Shown: piece by piece, positions 1 to 7,401 of the stretch
How the letters are laid out: each line of letters starts with the position of its first letter
How positions within the stretch are numbered: position 1 is the first letter of the stretch
Assembly: GCA_934230685.1 (NCBI GenBank)
Contig: CAKQFF010000020.1
Location: 1 to 20,752, forward strand
Direction of reading: 5' to 3'
DNA from: an uncultured Prevotella sp.
GTDB taxonomy: Bacteria > Bacteroidota > Bacteroidia > Bacteroidales > Bacteroidaceae
Length of the DNA stretch: 20,752 nucleotides
The notes under the pieces: generated by a model
What the model saw: the letters and a program-made list of their open reading frames with translations, nothing else
The model's database searches: none
Told to the model about the DNA's origin: nothing
Position numbers and translations under genes: made by a program

Positions 1-874
<874 letters not shown>

Positions 875-896
875 TTACATAAATTGTTTTCTGAGT

Positions 897-929
897 GCAA
901 ATATAGAGATCATCCCACAAACCGCCAAA
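897..929 (-). promoter_or_regulatory. Promoter of eno
   Basis: Reading the minus strand, a TTTG box (929-926) is followed after exactly 20 nt by TATATTTGC (905-897), a full match to the Bacteroidetes sigma-ABfr consensus TTTG-N19-21-TAnnTTTG. Transcription would start near 890, leaving a leader of roughly 35 nt before the enolase ATG. No Shine-Dalgarno is visible, as is usual in this phylum. Confidence 0.8.
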
Positions 930-1019
930 TTTCGGGCATCATCAAAAGTAGGTATTGGGCCGAAAATACTTAATTGTGGGTATCAGATTTCGTAGAGATT
1001 TGCAACGCTATCGTGAATA

Positions 1020-1082
1020 GAAAAAAAAGAAATCCCCATAGAGGGCGAGTGCTTTTCTTGGGCGCATTCGTTCTCTACGGGG
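1020..1082 (-). terminator. Hairpin and T-run terminator downstream of the 37-codon ORF
   Basis: On the minus strand the arm at 1082-1064 pairs with 1052-1034 around an 11-nt loop. The outer helix, CCCCGTAGAG with CTCTATGGGG, has ten pairs including one G-U. It is followed by GGGGATTTC and a run of eight Ts (1028-1021). This is a good Rho-independent terminator for leftward transcription arriving from the small ORF, and it isolates that unit from eno. The same repeat also folds on the plus strand (see findings), but no T-run follows there. Confidence 0.7.
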
Positions 1083-1193
1083 ACTGCCTTGGAATGTAGG
1101 CTGCCGGGGCTTAGAATAGTTGTAGCTTGGGGCTTTATATTATTTTTTAAAGATATAGCTTTAGGCTTTTAAGCACGTACAGGCAACCCAAGG

Positions 1194-1307
1194 TTAATTG
1201 TACCAAATGGATGAATCTACACGAATGTAGCGGTCGTCATCGTCATTGTAGACGTTGTCAAGCTCAAACGACTCAAGGTCGTAGGCCTTCTTTGTTGTTC
1301 TTATCAT
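1194..1307 (-). CDS. 37-residue acidic small protein with a perfect Shine-Dalgarno
   Basis: ATG at 1307-1305 opens a 37-codon frame ending in TAA (1196-1194). The protein begins MIRTTKKAYDLESFELD, has a run of four aspartates at 22-25 and ends SSIWYN. It has 9 acidic and 5 basic residues, and no signal peptide or membrane segment. AGGAGG (1318-1313) sits 5 nt before the ATG; so strong a Shine-Dalgarno is rare in Bacteroidetes and is the main reason to call this coding. The ORF lies in its own unit, with a consensus promoter about 90 nt upstream and a terminator 110 nt downstream. I do not recognise the family and assign no function. It could be a genuine small protein, or a leader ORF on a structured RNA. 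Confidence 0.6.
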   Translation of the reverse strand: MIRTTKKAYDLESFELDNVYNDDDDRYIRVDSSIWYN

Positions 1308-1396
1308 AATACCCTCCTATTCTGGCCGGTGTCTCTCGCCAACCATTTAAGACCACCATTTGGGGATGTGAGACTACATCCTTACTATTGAAAAGA
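1308..1396 (-). promoter_or_regulatory. Structured 5' leader of the 37-codon ORF
   Basis: The predicted leader is about 87 nt. On the minus strand, GGATGT (1381-1376) pairs with ACATCC (1369-1364) around six bases. GGTTGG (1344-1339) pairs with CCGGCC (1329-1324) using two G-U pairs, ending 5 nt before the AGGAGG. A hairpin this close to a strong ribosome site could set initiation efficiency. Regulation is inferred only; the pairing is what the sequence shows. Confidence 0.4.
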
Positions 1397-1400
1397 TATT

Positions 1401-1433
1401 GCAAATATACTGTTTTCCGCTGAAAAAAGCAAG
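1401..1433 (-). promoter_or_regulatory. Promoter of the 37-codon ORF unit
   Basis: TATATTTGC (1409-1401) is an exact -7 match and is identical to that of eno. A CTTG sequence (1433-1430) lies 20 nt upstream in the -33 position. Start of transcription is expected near 1395. Confidence 0.75.
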
Positions 1434-1448
1434 CGATTTTATGGTTTT

Positions 1449-1492
1449 GCTTATTGTTTTAAACTTATTTTAATTAAAATGTAACAATAAGC
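1449..1492. repeat. Perfect 10-bp inverted repeat enclosing an AT palindrome
   Basis: GCTTATTGTT (1449-1458) is the exact reverse complement of AACAATAAGC (1483-1492). Between them sits ATTTTAATTAAAAT (1467-1480), itself a perfect palindrome, so the segment can form a two-tier hairpin on either strand. It lies just past the 3' end of the MATE gene and may end that transcript or block read-through into the small-ORF promoter. No T-run follows on the minus strand, so a classical terminator is not clear. Confidence 0.5.
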
Positions 1493-1522
1493 GACCAAAA
1501 TAAATAATTATGCAATAATCTA

Positions 1523-2887
1523 TCACCTGACATCAGTCGGCTGATGGCGCATCTCGCGGAAGGCACTCCCCACAATGGGGATGGCAATGAGAAAGGTGAC
1601 GACATCGCAGACCGCCTGGCACATCGCCACACCCATGAGTCCGAAGAGATGGGGCAGGATGAGGATGAAGGGGATGAACACAAGACCCTTGCGAGCGGAG
1701 GAGAGCACGTTGGCGCGGAGGGGCTTGCGGGTGGTCTGGAGCATCATGTTGCCCGTCATGATGTAGGCGTTGAGCGGATAGGCGGCAAGATGCCAGCGAA
1801 GGGCTGTGCTGCCTATCGCCACCACTATGGGGTCGGCGCGGAAGAGGGCTATGGTGGGCTCGGCAAGGCAGAACACCACGGAGGAGACGAGCAGGAGGAA
1901 GAGGAAGCCTGTGCGCACGGTGAACCAGAAGCCTTGGCGCAACCTGTCGTAGAGGCCTGCCCCGTAGCAATAGCCGCAGAAGGGCTGAAAGCCCTGACCC
2001 AAGCCCACTATCACCGACATGACGAACATCGTGACACGGCTCACTATCGACATGGCTGCCACTGCGGCGTCGCCATAGGCGGCGGCTGCAAGATTGAGCA
2101 ACACAACGGAGACGCTTGCCAAGCCTTGGCGCGAGAGCGAGGGCGAACCGCCATACACTATCTCGCGCACATAATGCCAGCGCGGAGAGAAACTGCCAAG
2201 ATGCAAGCCTACGCCTGTGGAACGGAGGCGGCGGCACATAATAAAAAGAATGAGGAAGCTGACCGCCTGTGAGAGGACAGTGGCAAGGGCTGCACCGCGC
2301 AATCCAAGGCCAAGGCCGAAGATGAGCAGGGGGTCGAGCACGACATTGAGCAGCACGCCACTCACTATGCCCCACATGGCATGGCGGGTGTTGCCCTGCA
2401 TGCGCAACTGGCTGTTGAGGGTGAAGGAGGCTATCTGGAAGGGGGAGCCGAGAAGTATTATGGAGAGATATTGCTGGGTGAAGGGAAGGATGGTGGGGGT
2501 GCTGCCAAGCCACAGCGACAGACTACGGGCATAAAAAAGTCCCGCCGCGGCAATGAGAATGCCTGCCGCGACGGAATAGACGAGTCCGGTGGCTGCCATC
2601 GTCGTGGCATTGCCTGTGCGCTGCGCCCCAAGCTCGCGCGACATGTAGCTGCCGCTGCCATGACCGAAAAACGAGCCTATGGCCTGGATGAGACACATCA
2701 GCGAGAAGACAATGCCAACGGCAGCCGTGGACTGTGTGTTGAGCTGACCTACGAAGTAGGTATCGACAATGGTGTAGAGGCACGTCACGAGCATGGACAC
2801 TATCGTGGGCACAGCCATGGTGAGGATGACCCGCGACACGGGTGCCTGAGTGAGAAAAGCATAATTGCCGCTACCCTTCGTATTCAT
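1523..2887 (-). CDS. MATE family multidrug efflux transporter
   Basis: An inner-membrane antiporter of the MATE (MatE, MepA/NorM-like) family, which exports cationic drugs or metabolites using a Na+ or H+ gradient. The 454 residues match the usual length and form about 12 hydrophobic segments in two repeats. The first helix region carries the typical pattern near 24-50 (MAVPTIVSML then DTYFVGQL), followed by a conserved GSGS loop at about 77-80. The start is ATG 2887-2885; there is no clear ribosome site. It lies 31 bp downstream of the SIMPL gene on the same strand and is probably co-transcribed with it. Substrate cannot be told from the sequence. Confidence 0.93.
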   Translation of the reverse strand: MNTKGSGNYAFLTQAPVSRVILTMAVPTIVSMLVTCLYTIVDTYFVGQLNTQSTAAVGIVFSLMCLIQAIGSFFGHGSGSYMSRELGAQRTGNATTMAATGLVYSVAAGILIAAAGLFYARSLSLWLGSTPTILPFTQQYLSIILLGSPFQIASFTLNSQLRMQGNTRHAMWGIVSGVLLNVVLDPLLIFGLGLGLRGAALATVLSQAVSFLILFIMCRRLRSTGVGLHLGSFSPRWHYVREIVYGGSPSLSRQGLASVSVVLLNLAAAAYGDAAVAAMSIVSRVTMFVMSVIVGLGQGFQPFCGYCYGAGLYDRLRQGFWFTVRTGFLFLLLVSSVVFCLAEPTIALFRADPIVVAIGSTALRWHLAAYPLNAYIMTGNMMLQTTRKPLRANVLSSARKGLVFIPFILILPHLFGLMGVAMCQAVCDVVTFLIAIPIVGSAFREMRHQPTDVR

Positions 2888-2918
2888 CTAAATGTTGTTC
2901 TAATCTTTCTGTTTTTTC

Positions 2919-3626
2919 TTAATCCTTAAGCGAATAGACAATCGTCGTCACCACTCTAACCTTCTTGACGTAAGGAGTGCTTTGGTCGCGGTCGTCGATG
3001 GAGAACTGTCCCTGGTCGGCAGACACAATCTTGTTGAGCTTGCTCTTGGAATTCTCGGCAAACTGCTCGGCAGTCTTCTCGGCATTGGCGATGGCCTCCT
3101 CCATCATCTTGGGCTTCATCTCGCGGAACGACACATACTCATACTTGATCTGATTCTCGTAGCCGCCGTCGACAATGGCAACGCCCTCCTTGAGGAGTTC
3201 GCCCTGTCGGGCTATGATGGAGCGCACGAGCCGCACATTATGCGAGGTGACGGTGATGACGGAAGTGATGTTGTAGCGGTAGGCACGGCGGTTGTCGCTG
3301 TACTGGTCGGCATTCTGGTCGATCACGCTCGGGGCGTTGACGCTAATCTCGTCGGCCTTGATGCCGTTGGCAATGAGGAACTTCTTAATCTTCGACTGGG
3401 TGCTGCCAAGACGTGTGTAAAGCTCAGGCAGGTCATTGCCTATCTCCTTCGACACAATAGGCCACGTCACCTTGTCGGCGTCGACCTCCTTCTCTGCCAA
3501 TCCCTTCACGGCAACCTTACGGTCCTTGTTGGCAAAATTGTCGATACCGCCCTTGATGCAGAAACCAAGGACAATGATGCTCAGGGCTATCAGCGCGGAG
3601 CACAAAATGGATTTGTTGTTGTTCAT
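2919..3626 (-). CDS. SIMPL domain (DUF541) membrane-anchored protein
   Basis: A 235-residue protein with one N-terminal hydrophobic segment (about residues 7-25), which is either a signal anchor or an uncleaved signal. The rest is a periplasmic SIMPL (DUF541) domain. The domain start is recognisable in VAVKGLAEKEVDADKVTWPI (39-58) and its end in VRVVTTIVYSL near the C terminus. SIMPL proteins are found in oligomeric envelope assemblies, and their molecular role is poorly defined. The gene follows a REP-like palindrome after the WecB-like gene and precedes the MATE pump by 31 bp. Starts at ATG 3626-3624 with MNNNKS. Function beyond the family name is not supported. Confidence 0.88.
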   Translation of the reverse strand: MNNNKSILCSALIALSIIVLGFCIKGGIDNFANKDRKVAVKGLAEKEVDADKVTWPIVSKEIGNDLPELYTRLGSTQSKIKKFLIANGIKADEISVNAPSVIDQNADQYSDNRRAYRYNITSVITVTSHNVRLVRSIIARQGELLKEGVAIVDGGYENQIKYEYVSFREMKPKMMEEAIANAEKTAEQFAENSKSKLNKIVSADQGQFSIDDRDQSTPYVKKVRVVTTIVYSLKD

Positions 3627-3705
3627 AAGCAGAAAAAATTAAATGATTAGCTTTTTTATCCCGACCAATAGTCTCTATCTAAATCACGACCTGTAGCAGC
3701 ATACC

Positions 3706-3730
3706 GCTCCCCTCCCTACGGGGGAGGGGC
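3706..3730. repeat. GC-rich REP-like palindrome
   Basis: CCCCTCCC (3709-3716) pairs perfectly with GGGAGGGG (3722-3729) across a 5-nt TACGG loop, inside the 126-bp gap between the WecB-like and SIMPL genes. Its composition differs sharply from the AT-rich spacers elsewhere in the window. There is no T-run on either side, so it is not a standard terminator. It looks like a dispersed REP-type repeat, which can stabilise the 3' end of the upstream mRNA. Confidence 0.6.
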
Positions 3731-3752
3731 CGGGATGGGGCTAGTGGGGCTC

Positions 3753-4847
3753 TTACTCCACCAGCGTCTGCACTATTCGCTCAGCCGAGCGACCGTCCCA
3801 ACGCTCCGGAATGCCGCAATGCTTCCACTCGCCGTCGACCATGCGTGTGAGCTCCTCGCCAAGGCGCACTGGGTCCTCGCCCACAAGCACGTTGGAGCCT
3901 GTCTTCACGGTCTCGATATGCTCGGTGTAGCTGTTGAGCGTGATGCAGGGCACGGTGTTGAACGTTGCCTCCTCAGCCACATTGCCCGAGTCGGTGACGA
4001 TGCCGAGGGCGTGGGCTGTGAGATAGCCAAAGCCAAGATAGTCGAGCGGACTGACAATGTGCAGGCCCTTGAAGAGCAGCGGATTCTCCTCCACTATCTT
4101 CTTCACGGCGTCGGCTGCACGCTTGCGCAACGGAGCCACTACGGGCACATCGCCTGTATGCGACATAAGGCTCACCATCAGGGCACGCAACTCGTCGGTG
4201 TTGCCGATGAGAACCTTGCGGTTGAGCGTGAACACAATATACTTGCGGTCGGCAAGACCCAGCTCGTCCATCACGGCAGGACGATGGAAGCGCGGATGGT
4301 TGAAGCGCAAGGTGTCCATGAGGATGTTGCCCACCATATATATCTTAGACGACTCGGCTCCCTCGCGTGTAGCAGCGCTGTTGCCGCCAATGCCGGCTGT
4401 GAAGAGCAGGTCGGAGAGTCCGTCGATGACAAGGCGGTTGATTTCCTTTGGCATGGAAATGTCGAAGGAGCGTGTGCCAGCCACGAGATGGGCAAGGCGG
4501 ATGCCCTGCTTCTTGGTGACGATGGCAGCCGCCATTGTGGAGGCGAGGTCGTCGACAACAATCACAGTGTTGGTAGTATGCTGCTGAAGATAACGCTCGA
4601 AAGCCGACATCACCTGTCCGGTAAGCTCGTTGAGATTCTCGCAGTCGACACCCAGGAAAACGTCGGGACGACGAATCTGGAGGTCGTCGAACAATGACGG
4701 CTCAAGTGTGGGGTCGTCCTCACGACCTGCATAAACAAGGCTGCTGCTGACATCCTTGCCCTCGGCATGAGCCTTGTCGATGGCTCTAACTATCGGGGCA
4801 ATCTTTACAAAGTTGGGACGTGCGCCAACAAATATACAAATGTTCAT
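3753..4847 (-). CDS. WecB-like UDP-GlcNAc 2-epimerase homologue with altered active site
   Basis: 364 residues with the two-Rossmann-domain GT-B fold of non-hydrolysing UDP-GlcNAc 2-epimerases, which normally make UDP-ManNAc for surface polysaccharide. Recognisable motifs are GARPNFVK (8-15; usually GTRPE), VVDDLAST (97-104), HLVAGTRS (120-127; usually HVEAGLRS), PKEINR (133-138), FTLNR (206-210; usually THR) and TDSGNVAEEA (285-294). Aligned by eye with E. coli WecB, Asp95 and Arg135 are kept (D100, R138). Glu117 becomes V122, Glu131 becomes K134 and His213 becomes N209. It is therefore probably not a normal epimerase; a divergent activity or a binding role is as likely. The gene stands 57 bp after the SPFH gene with no polysaccharide cluster around it. 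Start is ATG 4847. Confidence 0.85.
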   Translation of the reverse strand: MNICIFVGARPNFVKIAPIVRAIDKAHAEGKDVSSSLVYAGREDDPTLEPSLFDDLQIRRPDVFLGVDCENLNELTGQVMSAFERYLQQHTTNTVIVVDDLASTMAAAIVTKKQGIRLAHLVAGTRSFDISMPKEINRLVIDGLSDLLFTAGIGGNSAATREGAESSKIYMVGNILMDTLRFNHPRFHRPAVMDELGLADRKYIVFTLNRKVLIGNTDELRALMVSLMSHTGDVPVVAPLRKRAADAVKKIVEENPLLFKGLHIVSPLDYLGFGYLTAHALGIVTDSGNVAEEATFNTVPCITLNSYTEHIETVKTGSNVLVGEDPVRLGEELTRMVDGEWKHCGIPERWDGRSAERIVQTLVE

Positions 4848-4872
4848 TCCTTCTTGTTGTTTTTATTTTATT

Positions 4873-4925
4873 ATTATTATTTTTCTTCTTTCTCCTTTTT
4901 ATTATTACTTTTCTTCTTTCTCCTT
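4873..4925. repeat. 28-bp-period tandem duplication over the SPFH gene end
   Basis: The 25 bases at 4873-4897 and 4901-4925 are identical except for one position (T/C at 4880/4908). The right copy encodes the last residues KEKEEK and the stop of the SPFH gene. The left copy, in the spacer before the WecB-like ORF, would encode the same residues and a TAA. On the minus strand each copy begins AAGGAG, so the spacer copy also supplies a Shine-Dalgarno-like sequence, but too far (about 50 nt) from the next ATG to serve it directly. Confidence 0.75.
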
Positions 4926-5867
4926 AAACAATTCCTTGATTCCTCCCAGGCTTCCCAACATATTCGTTGCCTCGAAGGGCAGGAACACGGTCTTGGTCTT
5001 GTCGCCCTCGGCAAGCTGCTGCATCATCTGAATGTACTTCTGTGCGAGCAGATAGTTGGCAGGATTGGTGCTCTTGCCCACAGCCTCGGTGATCTTTCCG
5101 ATGGCTATGGCCTCAGCCTCGGCCTTGCGTATGCGGGCCTGTGCCTCGCCCTCGGCACGCAGAATCTCCTGTTGCTTGGCAGCCTCGGCACGGTTGATGG
5201 TAGAGGTCTTCTCGCCCTCCGACTTTAGGATTTCGGCCTGCTTCTGACCCTCGGATGTGAGGATGGTGGCACGCTTGTTGCGCTCTGCCTGCATCTGCTT
5301 CTCCATGGCCTGAAGCACGCTCGATGGCGGGATAATGTCCTGAAGCTCAACACGGTTGACCTTGATGCCCCACTTGTTAGTGGCATCGTCGAGCACGGCG
5401 CGAAGCTTGGTGTTGATGGTGTCGCGCGAGGTGAGGGTCTGGTCGAGCTCCATCTCGCCGATGATGTTGCGCAGAGTGGTCTGGGTGAGCTTCTCTATGG
5501 CGTTGGGCAGGTTGTTGATCTCGTAGACAGCCTTGAACGGGTCGACAATCTGGAAGTAGAGCAGAGCGTTGATCTGCATCTGGATATTGTCCTTGGTAAT
5601 CACATTCTGCTTGTCGAAGTCGTACACCTGTTCGCGAAGGTCGATGGTGGTGGAATAGGCGTAGCGTCCGCGATACATCGTGACGATGGTCTTGGCGCGG
5701 TCGATGAACGGGATGATGATATTGATGCCCGGACTGAGCGTGGCATAGTACTTGCCGAGACGCTCCACGATTTTAGTCTCACTCTGAGGGATGATAACTA
5801 CTGCCATCTTCACGAAGACAATGGCAAGCACTACGAGTGCGATGAGGAAGATAGTCATGAATTCCAT
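4905..5867 (-). CDS. SPFH/band 7 (stomatin-like, QmcA-type) membrane scaffold protein
   Basis: A 320-residue stomatin/prohibitin-family protein expected to oligomerise into ring or cage assemblies in the inner membrane and organise membrane microdomains. An N-terminal membrane segment spans about residues 5-25. The band 7 domain follows (about 27-190), with the family blocks RLGKYYATLSPGINIIIPF (36-54) and VITKDNIQMQINALLYFQI (89-107). A long Ala/Glu/Lys-rich coiled coil runs from about 194 to 258. The C terminus is highly charged (KEKEEK), and the end of the gene lies in a tandem duplication. It starts 18 bp after an NfeD-family gene; this pairing is conserved across bacteria and supports joint action. 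Start ATG 5867. Confidence 0.93.
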   Translation of the reverse strand: MEFMTIFLIALVVLAIVFVKMAVVIIPQSETKIVERLGKYYATLSPGINIIIPFIDRAKTIVTMYRGRYAYSTTIDLREQVYDFDKQNVITKDNIQMQINALLYFQIVDPFKAVYEINNLPNAIEKLTQTTLRNIIGEMELDQTLTSRDTINTKLRAVLDDATNKWGIKVNRVELQDIIPPSSVLQAMEKQMQAERNKRATILTSEGQKQAEILKSEGEKTSTINRAEAAKQQEILRAEGEAQARIRKAEAEAIAIGKITEAVGKSTNPANYLLAQKYIQMMQQLAEGDKTKTVFLPFEATNMLGSLGGIKELFKEKEEK

Positions 5868-5885
5868 ATGTTCAATTATTAGTTA

Positions 5886-6347
5886 TTAATTATTAATTGG
5901 GGAGGGGACGGCAACCTTCACTATTATGCTGTCGCGCCCCACGATTTCAACCCTTGTGCCTACGGAAATATCCTGTGGGGCATCCGACTGAGCCTTCCAG
6001 TCGTCGCCGTCGAGCTTCACGCGTCCGTAGCCGCCTGCCTTCACCGTCTCAGTCACCTCGCCCACTCTGCCAATTATCGCATCGGCATTGCTCAAGCGGT
6101 TGCCACCGCTCCTGTGGAGCAGGGTCACAAGCCTTGGACGAAGGAAATAGATCGACAGCACCGAGAAGAGGGCGAAAACAATCACCTGTAGCCAAAACGG
6201 GGCACAGAGAACAGAAGCCACAAGGGCACACAAGGCTCCTATGCCGAAACAGGTGATGAAGAAATCGCCCGACGACATTTCGAGTATCAGGCAGAGCATG
6301 GCTATGACCGCCCATACCGCCCAAAGGTGTTGCAACAGGTATTCCAT
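5886..6347 (-). CDS. NfeD family protein (short form, partner of SPFH protein)
   Basis: 153 residues: three hydrophobic segments in the first half (about 8-70), then an OB-fold domain (about 88-147) containing the family pattern IIGRVGEVTETV and GRVKLDGDDWKAQ. This is the short NfeD class without the ClpP-like protease domain. NfeD proteins act with the neighbouring SPFH protein, presumably in membrane quality control or microdomain organisation. The last codons (INN, stop) come from an AT-rich repeat, TTAATTATTAATT-like, that fills the 18-bp spacer before the SPFH ATG. The gene lies 22 bp downstream of the 185-residue hypothetical gene, so all three are probably one transcript. Confidence 0.92.
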   Translation of the reverse strand: MEYLLQHLWAVWAVIAMLCLILEMSSGDFFITCFGIGALCALVASVLCAPFWLQVIVFALFSVLSIYFLRPRLVTLLHRSGGNRLSNADAIIGRVGEVTETVKAGGYGRVKLDGDDWKAQSDAPQDISVGTRVEIVGRDSIIVKVAVPSPINN

Positions 6348-6369
6348 AATATATATAAATATGTGGGGG

Positions 6370-6927
6370 TTAAAGTTTCGTCATGTGATAGCCCAAGGCC
6401 TTCAGCTCCACGGCCACTCCCATAAGATACATCTGATGGAGAGCTGCCACGAAGGCGCGGAATGCGTCGGCCGTGCCTTCCTCAAGGTGCATGTGGCAGA
6501 TGCGGTTGTAGGTGCGCGAAGCCGACTCAGCCACGGCATCGTTCACCCGGGCACGGTCGTCGGCACTAAGGCAGAGCACCTTGTCGAGGATATAATCATC
6601 CATGTGGTCGAAGTCGACACGGTCGCGCAAGTAGACGTAGAGGTCGGGCACCTTGGAATATATCTCCCACTCCACATCCCAATACTTAGCCACAGCCATG
6701 CCTATGAACATCATCCATCCGAGCGACACCGAGGGATAACCTGTGTTGTACTCGCGCACGCCGTCGGCCATGTAGCTCTCGCCTATGCTCTGCCACAAGT
6801 CCTCAAGGTCGGGAGCCTCGGGCTGGCGCTCGTCTACCATGTCGCGCGAGAGAAGATACTGATAGAGATCATCGTGGAAGATTTTCTCGAAGTCCTGTGG
6901 GGTGTTTGCTTTATTGTTGTTGTTCAT
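6370..6927 (-). CDS. Hypothetical protein, 185 residues
   Basis: I do not recognise the family. The protein is soluble, has no signal peptide or membrane segment, and is acidic and rich in aromatic residues and Asp. Notable stretches are FEKIFHDDLYQYLLSRDMVD (13-32), a central hydrophobic GWMMFIGMAVAKYWD segment near 70-84, and a helical C terminus ending GYHMTKL. Predicted to be mostly helical from its residue pattern. It starts at ATG 6927 with an MNNNNKA leader and lies 22 bp before NfeD, so it is probably co-transcribed with the NfeD/SPFH pair. Whether it works with them is inference from position only. Codon use looks like its neighbours. Confidence 0.8.
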   Translation of the reverse strand: MNNNNKANTPQDFEKIFHDDLYQYLLSRDMVDERQPEAPDLEDLWQSIGESYMADGVREYNTGYPSVSLGWMMFIGMAVAKYWDVEWEIYSKVPDLYVYLRDRVDFDHMDDYILDKVLCLSADDRARVNDAVAESASRTYNRICHMHLEEGTADAFRAFVAALHQMYLMGVAVELKALGYHMTKL

Positions 6928-7012
6928 TTTTCTCGTTGTTTTTTTATTTATGATTGACGCGACCTTTTATTCTTTACAATCTCTTAAACATGCCGCCTCA
7001 ATTCTCCTCCTG

Positions 7013-7303
7013 CTATATTATCACGGGTTCCACCTGGCTCTCGTCGGGCCAATGGGGAGCCCAAAGCAGCGGATGCTCCTTGCCGCCAAGAAAACTCCAG
7101 TCAACACGCTTCACGAAATCGAAATCGGGACGTCCGAAATCGAACGAGCGGCCATAGAGCAATATCGCCCCGCGACTGTTGTCGACCTTCCACAAACCTC
7201 CGCCATAGGGACAGCGTTCGCTCTTGTCAAGCAGATAGCGATGGAGATAAACATTGCCAAATTTCAGCACTCCGTCTTGATTGATTATGAATTTCTGATA
7301 CAT
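7013..7303 (-). CDS. Hypothetical small protein, 96 residues
   Basis: Unrecognised, but it reads as a genuine protein. It opens MYQKFIINQDGVLKFGNVYL and has a CPYGGGLWKVD segment at about 31-41, a GRSFDFGRPDFDF segment at about 51-63, and a Trp/Pro-rich end (LLWAPHWPDESQ). The alternation of aromatic and polar residues suggests a compact beta-rich fold. There is no signal peptide. A weak promoter (TTTC, 19 nt, TAACTTTAC, near 7328-7357) lies upstream on the minus strand. It is first in the run of minus-strand genes leading into the 185-residue protein (85 bp gap) and NfeD/SPFH. No function is proposed. Confidence 0.75.
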   Translation of the reverse strand: MYQKFIINQDGVLKFGNVYLHRYLLDKSERCPYGGGLWKVDNSRGAILLYGRSFDFGRPDFDFVKRVDWSFLGGKEHPLLWAPHWPDESQVEPVII

Positions 7304-7401
7304 TTCGTTTCTTTTTCGTTTACTTGTGTAAAGTTACACAAAAAGCACGAAACGAGAAAGGGAATAGAAGAAAATAAAGGTTAAAGCGGGAAAAAGAATG
7401 C

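Noticed and set aside
3735..4697. Long open frame on the plus strand opposite the WecB-like gene
   Set aside because: It mirrors the minus-strand codons of a recognised family, has no family resemblance of its own, and no promoter. Similar long antisense frames at 1544-2272, 2982-3650 and 9680-10465 are rejected for the same reason.
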